Of a DNA stretch of 58,496 nt, positions 7,624 through 16,288 are shown in pieces. The translations under genes and the position numbers were made by a program. The notes beneath the pieces were generated by a model. That model made no database searches. It saw only the letters and a list, made by a program, of their open reading frames with translations, and was not told the origin of the DNA. Source of the stretch: a virus. Position 1 is the first letter of the stretch, and each line of letters opens with the position of its first letter. Location: the IMG/VR virus record IMGVR_UViG_3300020166_000027, positions 1-58,496 of that record; one strand, 5' to 3'.

Positions 7624-8525
7624 AAACTATATCTGATCAGCTTGGTGGAGCAAGTGCAAATTGGTTTTTTGGGAAAATTGTCGATAACGATGATCCTCTT
7701 GAAATTGGCCGATTTAAAGTTAGAATTCATGGATTGCATACTAATAATTCGGCTAAAGTTCCGAATGAGTATCTGCCATGGGCACAGTGTGTAATGCCAG
7801 CAAACTCAAGCGGTATTTCTGGTTTAGGCGATATGCCAAGAATGCTGCCCGGCGCTCAAGTATTTGGTTTCTTTTTAGATGGAGAAGCATCGCAAATTCC
7901 TCTTATATTGGGGCCGGTGCTAACAATAGAGTCTCCTTCCGAAATACAAGCAGCTGCTGAAGCAGCATTGCCGGCTCAAACCCAAACAAGTTCTCCGATT
8001 AGCTCACCAGCTAGTTCACCATCTCTACTTGGCAACCAAACAACACAATCAGATACCGAAATAGATGAGAATTTAGTTGGTAATAATAATTCAGAAAAAA
8101 TATTTAATTACTTTGTTAACGCCGGTTATTCACCAGCACAGTCTGCCGGCATAGTTGGTAACTTTTATGCAGAATCGGCTTTAAATCCTAAAGCATATAA
8201 TCCTAATGATGTAGGGATGCCGGCCGAAGGATTGGCTCAATGGCGAGCAGGAAGACTTACGGACTTAAAAGAATTTGCTCGACAAAAAGGTAGTGATCAT
8301 AGAGCCCTTAATACGCAATTAGCATTTACTTTGCATGAATTGCAGGGAAAAGAAAGAAGCGCAAATAATCGTCTGTTAAATGCTAAAACGGCAAAAGAAG
8401 CGGCATATACTGTCTCGAGATATTATGAGAGACCTGCAAATAAAATAGTTAATGGAGTGTATACCTCGCCATCATTGCAAAAAAGAATTAATTTTGCTGA
8501 AGAGACATTGAGGAGTTACGGATAA
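7620..8525 (+). CDS. 5: gp5-like hub protein with C-terminal lysozyme domain
   Basis: A 301-residue protein. Residues 1-105 form the gp5 N-terminal OB domain: WFFGKIVDNDDPLEIGRFKV, LPWAQCVMP, LPGAQVFGFFLDGEASQIPL and GPV. A Ser/Thr/Ala/Pro linker (about 110-150) leads to a C-terminal lysozyme domain of the phage tail lysozyme type. That domain begins IFNYFVNAGYSPAQSAGIVG, continues NFYAESALNPKAYN (Glu as probable catalytic residue) and has GLAQW. Unlike T4 gp5, the lysozyme is C-terminal and the triple-helix needle is not in this gene but two genes downstream. The start is TTG at 7620, overlapping the previous stop (TTGA), with GGTGG 5-10 bases before it. The enzyme should open the cell wall during tail penetration. 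Confidence 0.85.
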   Translation: MKTISDQLGGASANWFFGKIVDNDDPLEIGRFKVRIHGLHTNNSAKVPNEYLPWAQCVMPANSSGISGLGDMPRMLPGAQVFGFFLDGEASQIPLILGPVLTIESPSEIQAAAEAALPAQTQTSSPISSPASSPSLLGNQTTQSDTEIDENLVGNNNSEKIFNYFVNAGYSPAQSAGIVGNFYAESALNPKAYNPNDVGMPAEGLAQWRAGRLTDLKEFARQKGSDHRALNTQLAFTLHELQGKERSANNRLLNAKTAKEAAYTVSRYYERPANKIVNGVYTSPSLQKRINFAEETLRSYG

Positions 8526-10060
8526 TGAGTACTATTTCACAATTACTTGGAAATTTGGCAGCAAGATTTCCAGGCGATACCCCTATTATTAATGTAGCAA
8601 AGGGTGTTTATGGATTAAAAAATTTAGAAGACGAAGTTTTTAATGAAATAGGATTAGTGGTAAACGGTATCTTAAACAATACTCAATCCTTACCAGAAAT
8701 TAAATCAAAAAATATAAGTATACCGGATGCAAAAGTTGTAGAATTTACACCAGCTGTACCTGGCTATGAAAATATATTAAGAAGTGCAACAAGTGAAAAA
8801 CAAGATATTACTAAAATGACCTCATCTTCCCTGGTAGGAGATGGCGAAAATAATTTCATTCTTACTTTAGGTAAACCCTTTGCAATGGCTAATGCACTAA
8901 GTCAAGTAACAAATACAAAGGTACCGTTTAATATAATTTCTCCGTTTATTCCAATTGAAACAAATGCACAAGCAAGCGAAACATTTATTACTTCTAATTA
9001 TAATGCTGCTATGCCCGGTGCTACTAATGCGTTAACTCAGTCTCGCTTAGCCATACTTAATTCTATTTTAGGATCAGTTAATAACAATTATAAAAATTTA
9101 ACAGAAAGTGCTGGATTCTTAGCAACTTATTCATCATCAAAAAATAATGAAATTGAAAATGCTATATCTTTTTTAAACTTAAATGATGAAGTAAAATCTA
9201 AAATTATTCCGCTAGTTATAAATGGCGATAAGAATACGGCTATTAATAAAATTATAGAAGCATTACCATTAAATGAACGCAGTGACGCAAAAATTAAAGA
9301 AATTGAAGAAGCTGTTGCTGGAATAGATACTAGTATTACTGCTAATACTACAAATGGCAATTCAATTCCGAATCCAGCAATAAGTACAGCACCGATTACC
9401 ACCTCGCAAAAATTTGCTGGATATCAAACCAGTACTAAGTCTGCCAATATGCCATATAGATTTCCTATTGTTGCTGGTAAAGAAGAACTTATAGCAGATT
9501 TTAATTTTGCAAAAGAAAATCGTGAAATTACAGCATTGGTAAATCATTGGACAGGTCATTTTAAAAATGATTCAGTGATTACTGCCCAACATATACATGA
9601 TATGCATATGGACCCGCCATATAATTATTCTGGTATTGGATATCATTATATTATTTTATCTGATGGTAGAATTCAAAGGGGTCGACCAGTAAATATAGTA
9701 GGTAATCATGTGAAAGATATGGATCAGCGAACAATAGGCGTTGCTGGCGTCGGGGGCATAGGACTTACTCGAGAATATTGGCAAAGCGAATTAGGCGAAA
9801 AATTTAGTACGCAGGGCTATCCATACGGCGGACGGTGGTATAGTGATGCTCAAGCAAAAACTTTTAAATTAATTGCTGAATGCTTTTATAGTGTATGGGA
9901 TGCCGGAGAAATTTATGGACATATGGATATGAAACCAAGCACTCAACAAGATCCCGATTGGCCAGAAGAATGGTTGCCTTCAATGTTTAAAAGAAAAAAT
10001 AAATTCGATCCAACAAAAGGTGCTCCTACAACAGCTCAAATTTTGGGAGATATATCATGA
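8525..10060 (+). CDS. Tail-associated protein with N-acetylmuramoyl-L-alanine amidase domain
   Basis: A 511-residue protein. The first roughly 300 residues are helical and unrecognised, with Gly/Ala/Asn-rich stretches. Residues about 335-495 form an amidase_2/PGRP-type domain. Its parts are TALVNHWTGH (first zinc His), GIGYHYIILSDGRIQRGRPV, VGNHVKDMD, TIGVAGVGGIG, and GHMDMKPSTQQDPDWP, where His and Asp fit the remaining zinc ligands. The enzyme family cuts the amide bond between muramic acid and L-Ala. It lies between the lysozyme and the M15 peptidase genes with TAATG and ATGA overlaps, so it is most likely a tail tip component and not a free endolysin. No signal peptide is visible. GAGGAG precedes the start. 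Confidence 0.82.
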   Translation: MSTISQLLGNLAARFPGDTPIINVAKGVYGLKNLEDEVFNEIGLVVNGILNNTQSLPEIKSKNISIPDAKVVEFTPAVPGYENILRSATSEKQDITKMTSSSLVGDGENNFILTLGKPFAMANALSQVTNTKVPFNIISPFIPIETNAQASETFITSNYNAAMPGATNALTQSRLAILNSILGSVNNNYKNLTESAGFLATYSSSKNNEIENAISFLNLNDEVKSKIIPLVINGDKNTAINKIIEALPLNERSDAKIKEIEEAVAGIDTSITANTTNGNSIPNPAISTAPITTSQKFAGYQTSTKSANMPYRFPIVAGKEELIADFNFAKENREITALVNHWTGHFKNDSVITAQHIHDMHMDPPYNYSGIGYHYIILSDGRIQRGRPVNIVGNHVKDMDQRTIGVAGVGGIGLTREYWQSELGEKFSTQGYPYGGRWYSDAQAKTFKLIAECFYSVWDAGEIYGHMDMKPSTQQDPDWPEEWLPSMFKRKNKFDPTKGAPTTAQILGDIS

Positions 10061-12594
10061 CAACAAATTTTGAAAAAGAAGAAGCAATTATAAGCGAAAG
10101 CCAAATAATGTCAAACTCTAATGGGTTTGTAGAAGGTTCAGGTACATACCCTAAACCAGAATATTGGCATCAAAGTTCTGTTAATTTGGCTGCAAGAAAT
10201 GCTAAATTCCATAAATTAGATATATCAAATGGAATTCCATTTGTAGATTTAGATCTAAATGCGCCGCTGTCTGCCCAATATCCTTTAAATGATGTTCATG
10301 AAACACCAGCAGGACATGTTTTTGAATTTAATGACACATTAGCCAATGAAAGAATATTGCTAAAACATACAATTGGTGCCGGTATTGATATTAAACCAGA
10401 TGGCACAATTTTAATAAATTCTAAAGGCAATAGAGTTGAAATAGTAGATGATAATTATTATATGGCTGTTGAAGGTGATGGTCATTTAACTTATTATGGA
10501 AACCTTAGCTTAAATGTTTCCGGCGATTTAGATATGGATGTTGGCGGCGACTTTTATTTAAGAGTTGGTGGAAGCTGGATGATTAATGTTTTAGGCGATT
10601 ATCGTAAAAAAATTGTTGGACATTGGCAAGAGATCGTTCAAAAAAGTAAAAACATTACTAATATTGGAAATTATGTTTCAACAACACTTGGTACAGTTAT
10701 TGATTCGGTAAAGGGTAAATATACTTTAAGATCGGAGGATAAAATAGAAGTACATGCTGGTGATAATTTGTATATTACTGCCGCAAATGAATTTATTCAA
10801 ACTGCACCAAATATGAATATTGCGGCGCAGGACATGTCTGTTATTGGCAGCACCGGAACTATTGGTGGCCAAGGCATTTACATGTATAATTTTAATTCCT
10901 ATACAGAAAAAACAGTTCATGCCGAAACAGTTTCTGCTAAAGCAATGTTTGCGGATACTTTCTTTGGAGACTTGTCTGGTGATGCTTTAAGAGCCGTGAG
11001 TGCAAATGTATCGGCCGGTTTAGGCGGCGGCGGTGCATCGGTTAGAATTAATAATGTACAACGAAACAATGCACAATCAGCAAAACCGACAGCTACTAAT
11101 ATGGAGCAATATGTTGAAAATTCATCGCTTGGATATAAAAAAATCAGCATTGACCCCACAGAAGAATTAAAAAATTCAATTGAAAAAACTGCACCTACTG
11201 GTGGAGTAACAGATAGAATTTTAACAACTTCTGAAGTAAGAGCTAAATTAAAGGATCCATTAAATAAAGCTAATAATGAATTTTTAAAAGAACAATTTGA
11301 ATTTGGTGTTTTGTCGCCACAATTTGCTAGATTGACTAGCCCAAGTGGAAGTACGAGTCAAACTAGCGTTTCAATACCAAGAATTGAATCAGAACCTATT
11401 AATGGAATGTCTGACCCATATAGTCGAGTTCAACCGCGGGAAAAAGCAGTGGCAAGAACCGTAAACATTGCGCCTAGCCCAGAATTCAATCCTACAAATT
11501 TTAAAGAAATAACCCAGAAAACCGAATTAGATACAAATATTCCTATTTCTAAATTTATGGGGTCATTAGGAGATAGAAAATCAATTGAGAAAATTGATGA
11601 TATGGGAAAACGAATAAGAATTGCGCAGAATCTTGTGCCCCATACTAAAATATTTAATACATTTAAAACATTAAAAAAATTAAATGATATTAATTTTGTT
11701 GTTGCGGAAGGGGTTTATATTCCAGTTCAATCCGAAAAATTAACACCTAATGGATTTATTGATTTATCAACAGAAGGTCGGGCCATTGCTTATGAAGTAT
11801 ATGATACCGCCGGTAAAATAAATTATGAAAAAACTTTTGAAATGGCTGAAGCTATAAAAGATTTTTGCTATTTTGATTCCCTTGAATTAAGATATGATGA
11901 TTACGATCCTAGCGGTATAATGAATATGCAGATTGCGGTGATCACTCCAGAAATTAATTCATCATATACTAATACCTATAAAATGAATGTTGCTACTTAT
12001 TACAATGACATATTACAGAGCTCGAGCGATTTAATACTATTAACATCAGATGAATTTGATCAAACTAATGAGTTTAGCACTAACCCAAATGTTGGCGTAG
12101 TAGATATGTCATATGACCCAGCTGATCCAAATGTGCCGGTAAATAATTCAAATACACAAGCAGATAATTCTTATAATGGACCACTCGGCAAAATTACAAC
12201 AAAGAATGGGTTATCAACATCTATTGCTAAAGTATTTGTTCCAAACTTCCAAGGATTAATTAATGATTTAGAAGCAGCTGGTTATGAGTTTAAAGTATTG
12301 CATGGTTATAGCAATAGAAATATCGCCAATTCAAGTAAAAAAAGCTGGCATGCGCACGGAGCAGCAATTGATATTAACCCAGCCCAAAATTATGTTCAGT
12401 ATGGTGTTTCATTTGGCAATGGGATGGTTACAGATATGCCTAATAATATTAGAGAACTTGCTGCAAAACATGGTTTAGGTTGGGGCGGTGATTGGAATAG
12501 TAAAAAAGATCCTATGCATTTTAGTGCTGCAAAAAATGAAGGCGGCAATTTTAACATAGCTAGAAATGGAAATATTCCAATATCAGTTGGATAA
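10057..12594 (+). CDS. Spike/needle protein with C-terminal M15 peptidase domain
   Basis: An 845-residue protein. Residues about 95-290 contain a series of short beta repeats (NVSGDLDMDVGGDFYLRVGG, WMINVLGDYRKKIVG, KIEVHAGDNLYITAANEF) like the triple beta-helix needle of gp5 C-terminal and VgrG proteins. A long linker and mixed region follow. Residues about 715-835 are a peptidase M15-like domain, with KSWHAHGAAIDINPAQN (zinc His and Asp), GLGWGGDW and DPMHF (second His). Such domains cut peptide cross-bridges, for example L-Ala-D-Glu or D-Ala-D-Ala bonds. The gene overlaps the amidase by ATGA. A separate late promoter follows it, so it ends one transcription group. The arrangement suggests that gp5's needle has been split off and fused to a peptidase. 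Confidence 0.78.
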   Translation: MTTNFEKEEAIISESQIMSNSNGFVEGSGTYPKPEYWHQSSVNLAARNAKFHKLDISNGIPFVDLDLNAPLSAQYPLNDVHETPAGHVFEFNDTLANERILLKHTIGAGIDIKPDGTILINSKGNRVEIVDDNYYMAVEGDGHLTYYGNLSLNVSGDLDMDVGGDFYLRVGGSWMINVLGDYRKKIVGHWQEIVQKSKNITNIGNYVSTTLGTVIDSVKGKYTLRSEDKIEVHAGDNLYITAANEFIQTAPNMNIAAQDMSVIGSTGTIGGQGIYMYNFNSYTEKTVHAETVSAKAMFADTFFGDLSGDALRAVSANVSAGLGGGGASVRINNVQRNNAQSAKPTATNMEQYVENSSLGYKKISIDPTEELKNSIEKTAPTGGVTDRILTTSEVRAKLKDPLNKANNEFLKEQFEFGVLSPQFARLTSPSGSTSQTSVSIPRIESEPINGMSDPYSRVQPREKAVARTVNIAPSPEFNPTNFKEITQKTELDTNIPISKFMGSLGDRKSIEKIDDMGKRIRIAQNLVPHTKIFNTFKTLKKLNDINFVVAEGVYIPVQSEKLTPNGFIDLSTEGRAIAYEVYDTAGKINYEKTFEMAEAIKDFCYFDSLELRYDDYDPSGIMNMQIAVITPEINSSYTNTYKMNVATYYNDILQSSSDLILLTSDEFDQTNEFSTNPNVGVVDMSYDPADPNVPVNNSNTQADNSYNGPLGKITTKNGLSTSIAKVFVPNFQGLINDLEAAGYEFKVLHGYSNRNIANSSKKSWHAHGAAIDINPAQNYVQYGVSFGNGMVTDMPNNIRELAAKHGLGWGGDWNSKKDPMHFSAAKNEGGNFNIARNGNIPISVG

Positions 12595-12598
12595 TAGC

Positions 12599-12606
12599 TA
12601 TAAATA
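12599..12606 (+). promoter_or_regulatory. T4-type late promoter octamer
   Basis: An exact TATAAATA lies 22 bases before ATG 12629, just after the end of the spike gene. It should drive genes 25, 6 and the following wedge protein. Confidence 0.75.
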
Positions 12607-12628
12607 AAAGAAAAGGGTTTTAAGACAA

Positions 12629-13072
12629 ATGGCAGCCACCAAAATATTATCTACTGAAGATGCAAGTTTATCTACGCCTTCTATTATTGTTGCTGTAGAT
12701 AAACCTAATAGCGATTTAGATTTAACATTTTCTGCAAAACCCAATAGTGGGGATGTTTATAAAAAAATAGATGCTGCAGCAGTGAAGCAATCAATAAAAA
12801 ATTTATTGATGACTAATCGTGGCGATCGTCCGTTTAATTATTATTTTGGAGCAAATTTAGTAGACCTATTATTTGAATTAGATGACGACGATTTAGAAGA
12901 TGATATTAATCAATATGTGGTAGATGCAATTAAAAATTTTGAACCCCGGGCGGAATTGCTTGATGTCATGGTCAGGGCTGCCCCAAATACTGTTAGAGTA
13001 CGAGTAGAGTTTATGGTAAAAAATACTCAACAAATTGAAATTGTAGAAACAACTATATCGAGGCTAAGATAA
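12629..13072 (+). CDS. 25: Baseplate wedge protein gp25
   Basis: A 147-residue protein matching the GPW/gp25 family (T4 gp25 is 132). It has DAAAVKQSIKNLLMTNRGDR, then PFNYYFGANLVDLLFE, and an acidic stretch DDDDLEDDINQYVVDAIKNF, ending in a beta strand with VRVRVEFMV. The family is the sheath-polymerisation initiator and is shared by all contractile injection systems. It overlaps gene 6 by TAATG; in T4, gp25 and gp6 meet at the wedge core, so the pair is a functional unit. Confident call. Confidence 0.93.
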   Translation: MAATKILSTEDASLSTPSIIVAVDKPNSDLDLTFSAKPNSGDVYKKIDAAAVKQSIKNLLMTNRGDRPFNYYFGANLVDLLFELDDDDLEDDINQYVVDAIKNFEPRAELLDVMVRAAPNTVRVRVEFMVKNTQQIEIVETTISRLR

Positions 13073-14913
13073 TGGCAACAAATATTTCGTCAACATCTTT
13101 AGATTTTGTAAATATACGCAATAATCTAAAAACATATTTTGCCCAAAAACCTGAATTTGCTGACTACAATTTTGATGCAGCTGGACTATCTAATATATTA
13201 GATGTGTTAGCATATAATACTCATTACAATGGGCTTATTGCGAACCTTGCTACAAATGAATCATTTTTATCTTCTGCCCAACTAAGAGCGTCTGTTATTT
13301 CTCATGCCGAATCTTTGGGTGTAAATGTTAGATCAAAAACAGCATCAATTTGTGAATTAGTAGTTTCAGTGAATTTGGGTGGATTAAACCCTAGGCCTGC
13401 AAGTATAACTTTACCAATTGGTACTACCTTTACCGCGGTATCAGACAATATAACATACACATTTAAAACTTTGGAAAAATATACCGCAATAGATGATGGA
13501 AGTGGCACATTTACTTTTGCGGATTCAAAAGGAACTTTGATTGTTAAAGCAGTTGAAGGAATAGAATATAGCAAAACATTTTATGTGGGCGAAGTTGCAG
13601 AAAATCAGGTTTATGTAATTCCTGAAGCAAATTTAGATACAACAACGGCAGTAGTCAAAGTATTTGACTCGCCAACAAGCGCAGAATATACTACATATAC
13701 TCCGCTATATAAAGCAATAACAGTAAATTCTACATCAACATATTATACTCTTCGTGAAACTCCGAATGGCTATTTTGAAATTAATTTTGGGGATGGTATT
13801 ACCTTTGGTAAAAGGCCTGAAGCCGGATCTAAAATAGTTATTACATATATGGTGCCAAATGGAGCAGTTGCAAATGGATTAAAAACATTTACAACCGCAA
13901 ATGAGATTAATATTGATGGTGTTGATTATCCACTTGCGTTAGTATTAAGTTCTAGATCACACTCCGGTGGAGAAAAGCAATCCATAGAATCAATACGACA
14001 AAATGCTCCAATTGCATTTGCAACTCAGCAGAGACTTGTTACTGCTTCTGACTATGAAGCATTAATTCGTACAAATTTTTCTCAGATTGATGATGTATCT
14101 GCATGGGGTGGTCAAGATAATTTTCCAATAGACTATGGTAAAGTTTTTGTGTCAATAGATTTTGAAGATAATACATCCGAGAATACCAAAATTTCATTAA
14201 AAAATTCTATTACCGAAAATTTTGCAAAGAATTTATCAGTGATGTCAATTACAACAGAATTTGTTGATCCCCAAGAATTATATTTTAATATAGAATGTGA
14301 TATTCAATTTAATCCAGAAAAAACTGCGGCAACAGCAGCAGCAATAAATAATAATGTATTGAGCCAAATTAATTCACATTTTAATGAAAAATTAAATGGG
14401 TTTAAAAAAACTTTTAGAAAATCTACATTATTAACTGAAATAGATAATTTAAGTCCGGCTATTTTATCAACAGCTATTCGCATTAAAAATCAATTAAGAT
14501 TTGTGCCCAATATAAATATCAAAGCAAATTACGAAATATATTTTCCATTTGCAGTTGCACTTCCAGATGATGATTATTATTCTATTATTTCAACAGAATT
14601 TAAAATACAAGAATCCGCAAAATTTGCTAGATTTCAAAATAAATTAAATAGTTCAACATTACAAATAGTAGCAACTGATGGTGAAGTATTGGTAGATAAT
14701 TGTGGATTTATTGATACCATATCAGGTAAAGTCGTAATATATTCATTCAATCCATCTACAATATATGATGGTACTAATTACTTAAAATTAATAGTAATAC
14801 CTGCGGATCAAAATACTATACGACCAATGAGAAACTATACTATGAAAATAGATAATACTCTAACTACAGTTTCTTCAAATATAGATAAAAATCAAATTTT
14901 AAGTAGAATTTAA
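13072..14913 (+). CDS. 6: Baseplate wedge protein gp6 (Baseplate J family)
   Basis: A 613-residue protein (T4 gp6 is 660). The N-terminal motif NNLKTYFAQKPEFADYNFDA and LSNILDVLAYNTHYNGLIAN is typical of gp6 in T4-like phages. It is followed by the beta-rich part with GYFEINFGDGITFGKRPEAG (the FGDG signature of baseplate J proteins), and AFATQQRLVTASDYEALIRT in the core. The C-terminal part is a beta domain. In T4 two gp6 copies per wedge form the continuous inner ring that holds the baseplate together and triggers sheath contraction. It is translationally coupled to gp25 before it and to the next gene by TAATG. Confidence 0.92.
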   Translation: MATNISSTSLDFVNIRNNLKTYFAQKPEFADYNFDAAGLSNILDVLAYNTHYNGLIANLATNESFLSSAQLRASVISHAESLGVNVRSKTASICELVVSVNLGGLNPRPASITLPIGTTFTAVSDNITYTFKTLEKYTAIDDGSGTFTFADSKGTLIVKAVEGIEYSKTFYVGEVAENQVYVIPEANLDTTTAVVKVFDSPTSAEYTTYTPLYKAITVNSTSTYYTLRETPNGYFEINFGDGITFGKRPEAGSKIVITYMVPNGAVANGLKTFTTANEINIDGVDYPLALVLSSRSHSGGEKQSIESIRQNAPIAFATQQRLVTASDYEALIRTNFSQIDDVSAWGGQDNFPIDYGKVFVSIDFEDNTSENTKISLKNSITENFAKNLSVMSITTEFVDPQELYFNIECDIQFNPEKTAATAAAINNNVLSQINSHFNEKLNGFKKTFRKSTLLTEIDNLSPAILSTAIRIKNQLRFVPNINIKANYEIYFPFAVALPDDDYYSIISTEFKIQESAKFARFQNKLNSSTLQIVATDGEVLVDNCGFIDTISGKVVIYSFNPSTIYDGTNYLKLIVIPADQNTIRPMRNYTMKIDNTLTTVSSNIDKNQILSRI

Positions 14914-15962
14914 TGCCATCGCAAACATTATCAGATATTAATCGTCTACCGATTAGTTTTAAAAAGAGTTTAGTAAAAGAGGTTCTTCCAGAATTTTTTG
15001 CGGAAGAATACCCAAATTTTATTCTTTTTTTAGAAACTTACTATGATTTTTTAGATAGTGCTGAAAATTTTGGTGATTTGATAGATGATCTATATACTAT
15101 TAGAGATATAGAAGCAGCTAGTCTTGCAAATATTGATAACTTATTTTATGAAATAGGTATGGGTGTATCGCATACATTATTTCAAAATCCTCGTGAAGTG
15201 ATTAGAAATTTTGCTAGATTCTTTAGAGTTAAAGGATCATTATATTCAGCAGAAGGTTTTTTCCGAGCTTTCTTTGGAATTGATGTAGAAATTGAATATC
15301 CTAAAACTAATTTGTTTATTTTGAACGAATCAGAAATTGGAATTGAATCATTAAAAGTATTACAAGATGGTGGTTTATATCAAGTTTTATCACATCTTAT
15401 TAAAGCTCCTATTTCTATATCAACATGGGGTGGGTTATATAAAAAGTTTGTGCATCCAGCAGGATTTTATCTTGGTGCCGAAGTTCAAATATCAAATGTT
15501 GCGGTTGCTAATCTTAATGCTATCGAGGTAATTTTTGATTCAGCATCTAATGTGGTTGATATAACAGAAATAGCATCGGTTGTGCCACTTACATTTAGCT
15601 CAATTTCATTGCTTGATAAAATGGGCGCAACAGATTATCTTGCCGATCCAAACACGGGCGATGTATTATCACTTAATGTTCGTACCGGAATATTGGAAAA
15701 TGCTGGATCGTATGATTTAAAAGAAGCTAATGATTCTGATAAACCAATAATTCACACAAGGCTAAGTTCTACTGAAACAGTACGCAAATATGCAGCAGCA
15801 ACAATTGCAGAATTAGCATTAGAATATGAAACAATTTCTGATTTGGCTAATGCAAGCTCACCAACAGTAGATCAAAGTTTAAACAATAATTTTGGTATTA
15901 ATGTATCAAATACTTATGAAACAGTTGATCAAGAAGAATTCGTAAGATATGATTCAAATTAA
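14913..15962 (+). CDS. Baseplate wedge protein in the gp7 position
   Basis: A 349-residue protein whose N-terminus has the pattern VLPEFFAEEYPNFILFLETY, then YDFLD, RDIEAAS, NIDNLFYEIG and REVIRNFARFFRVKGS. This is a helical segment common at the start of wedge or P2 gpI-like proteins of marine T4-like phages. The C-terminal half is mostly beta and ends acidic. It lies directly after gene 6 and before the gp8-like gene, the place of gene 7 in T4, but is one third of T4 gp7 (1032 residues). I see no clear homology to gp7 itself, so the role is by position only. The stop is followed by a late promoter. Confidence 0.65.
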   Translation: MPSQTLSDINRLPISFKKSLVKEVLPEFFAEEYPNFILFLETYYDFLDSAENFGDLIDDLYTIRDIEAASLANIDNLFYEIGMGVSHTLFQNPREVIRNFARFFRVKGSLYSAEGFFRAFFGIDVEIEYPKTNLFILNESEIGIESLKVLQDGGLYQVLSHLIKAPISISTWGGLYKKFVHPAGFYLGAEVQISNVAVANLNAIEVIFDSASNVVDITEIASVVPLTFSSISLLDKMGATDYLADPNTGDVLSLNVRTGILENAGSYDLKEANDSDKPIIHTRLSSTETVRKYAAATIAELALEYETISDLANASSPTVDQSLNNNFGINVSNTYETVDQEEFVRYDSN

Positions 15963-15973
15963 CTGTAAACTTA

Positions 15974-15981
15974 TATAAATA
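15974..15981 (+). promoter_or_regulatory. T4-type late promoter octamer
   Basis: An exact TATAAATA lies in the 50-base gap before ATG 16013, about 31 bases ahead of the start. It should drive the gp8-like and DUF4815-like genes. Confidence 0.75.
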
Positions 15982-16012
15982 CAATTAAATAGATTCAAAA
16001 AGAGATATTTTA

Positions 16013-16276
16013 ATGGCGCAAGAAATTATTAATATAGGTTCATCTGCTAATGATGGAACTGGTGATACTTTAAGAGCAGCAATGTCAAAATGTAATAATA
16101 ATTTTACTGCATTATTTGGCGGTGGATTACTTGAATCATATACAGTAGCAACTCTTCCAAGTACACCCGTAACTGGGTCATTAATTTTTGTTTCAGATGG
16201 CGATACCGGTTTGCCATGTCTTGCAGTATATGATGGAAGTAATTGGAAAATTATTTCCCTCGGATCAAATATTTAG
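16013..16276 (+). CDS. Small tail-fibre-type structural protein
   Basis: An 87-residue protein with the motif INIGSSANDGTGDTLRAAMS followed by KCNNNFTALF. This 'GDTLRxAxxKxNxNF' pattern is common at the N-terminus of fibre and virion proteins of marine and other phages, where I take it for an attachment or trimerisation element. The C-terminal half is a small beta unit (TGSLIFVSDGD, AVYDGSNWKIISLG). It has AGAG ahead of the start and sits 12 bases before the gp8-like gene. It could attach a fibre to the wedge, but the role is not shown by the sequence. Confidence 0.7.
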   Translation: MAQEIINIGSSANDGTGDTLRAAMSKCNNNFTALFGGGLLESYTVATLPSTPVTGSLIFVSDGDTGLPCLAVYDGSNWKIISLGSNI

Positions 16277-16288
16277 GAAAATACGAAA

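Noticed and set aside
14913-15962. Firm naming as gene 7
   Set aside because: Only the position between genes 6 and 8 supports it; length is a third of T4 gp7 and no specific motif is seen.
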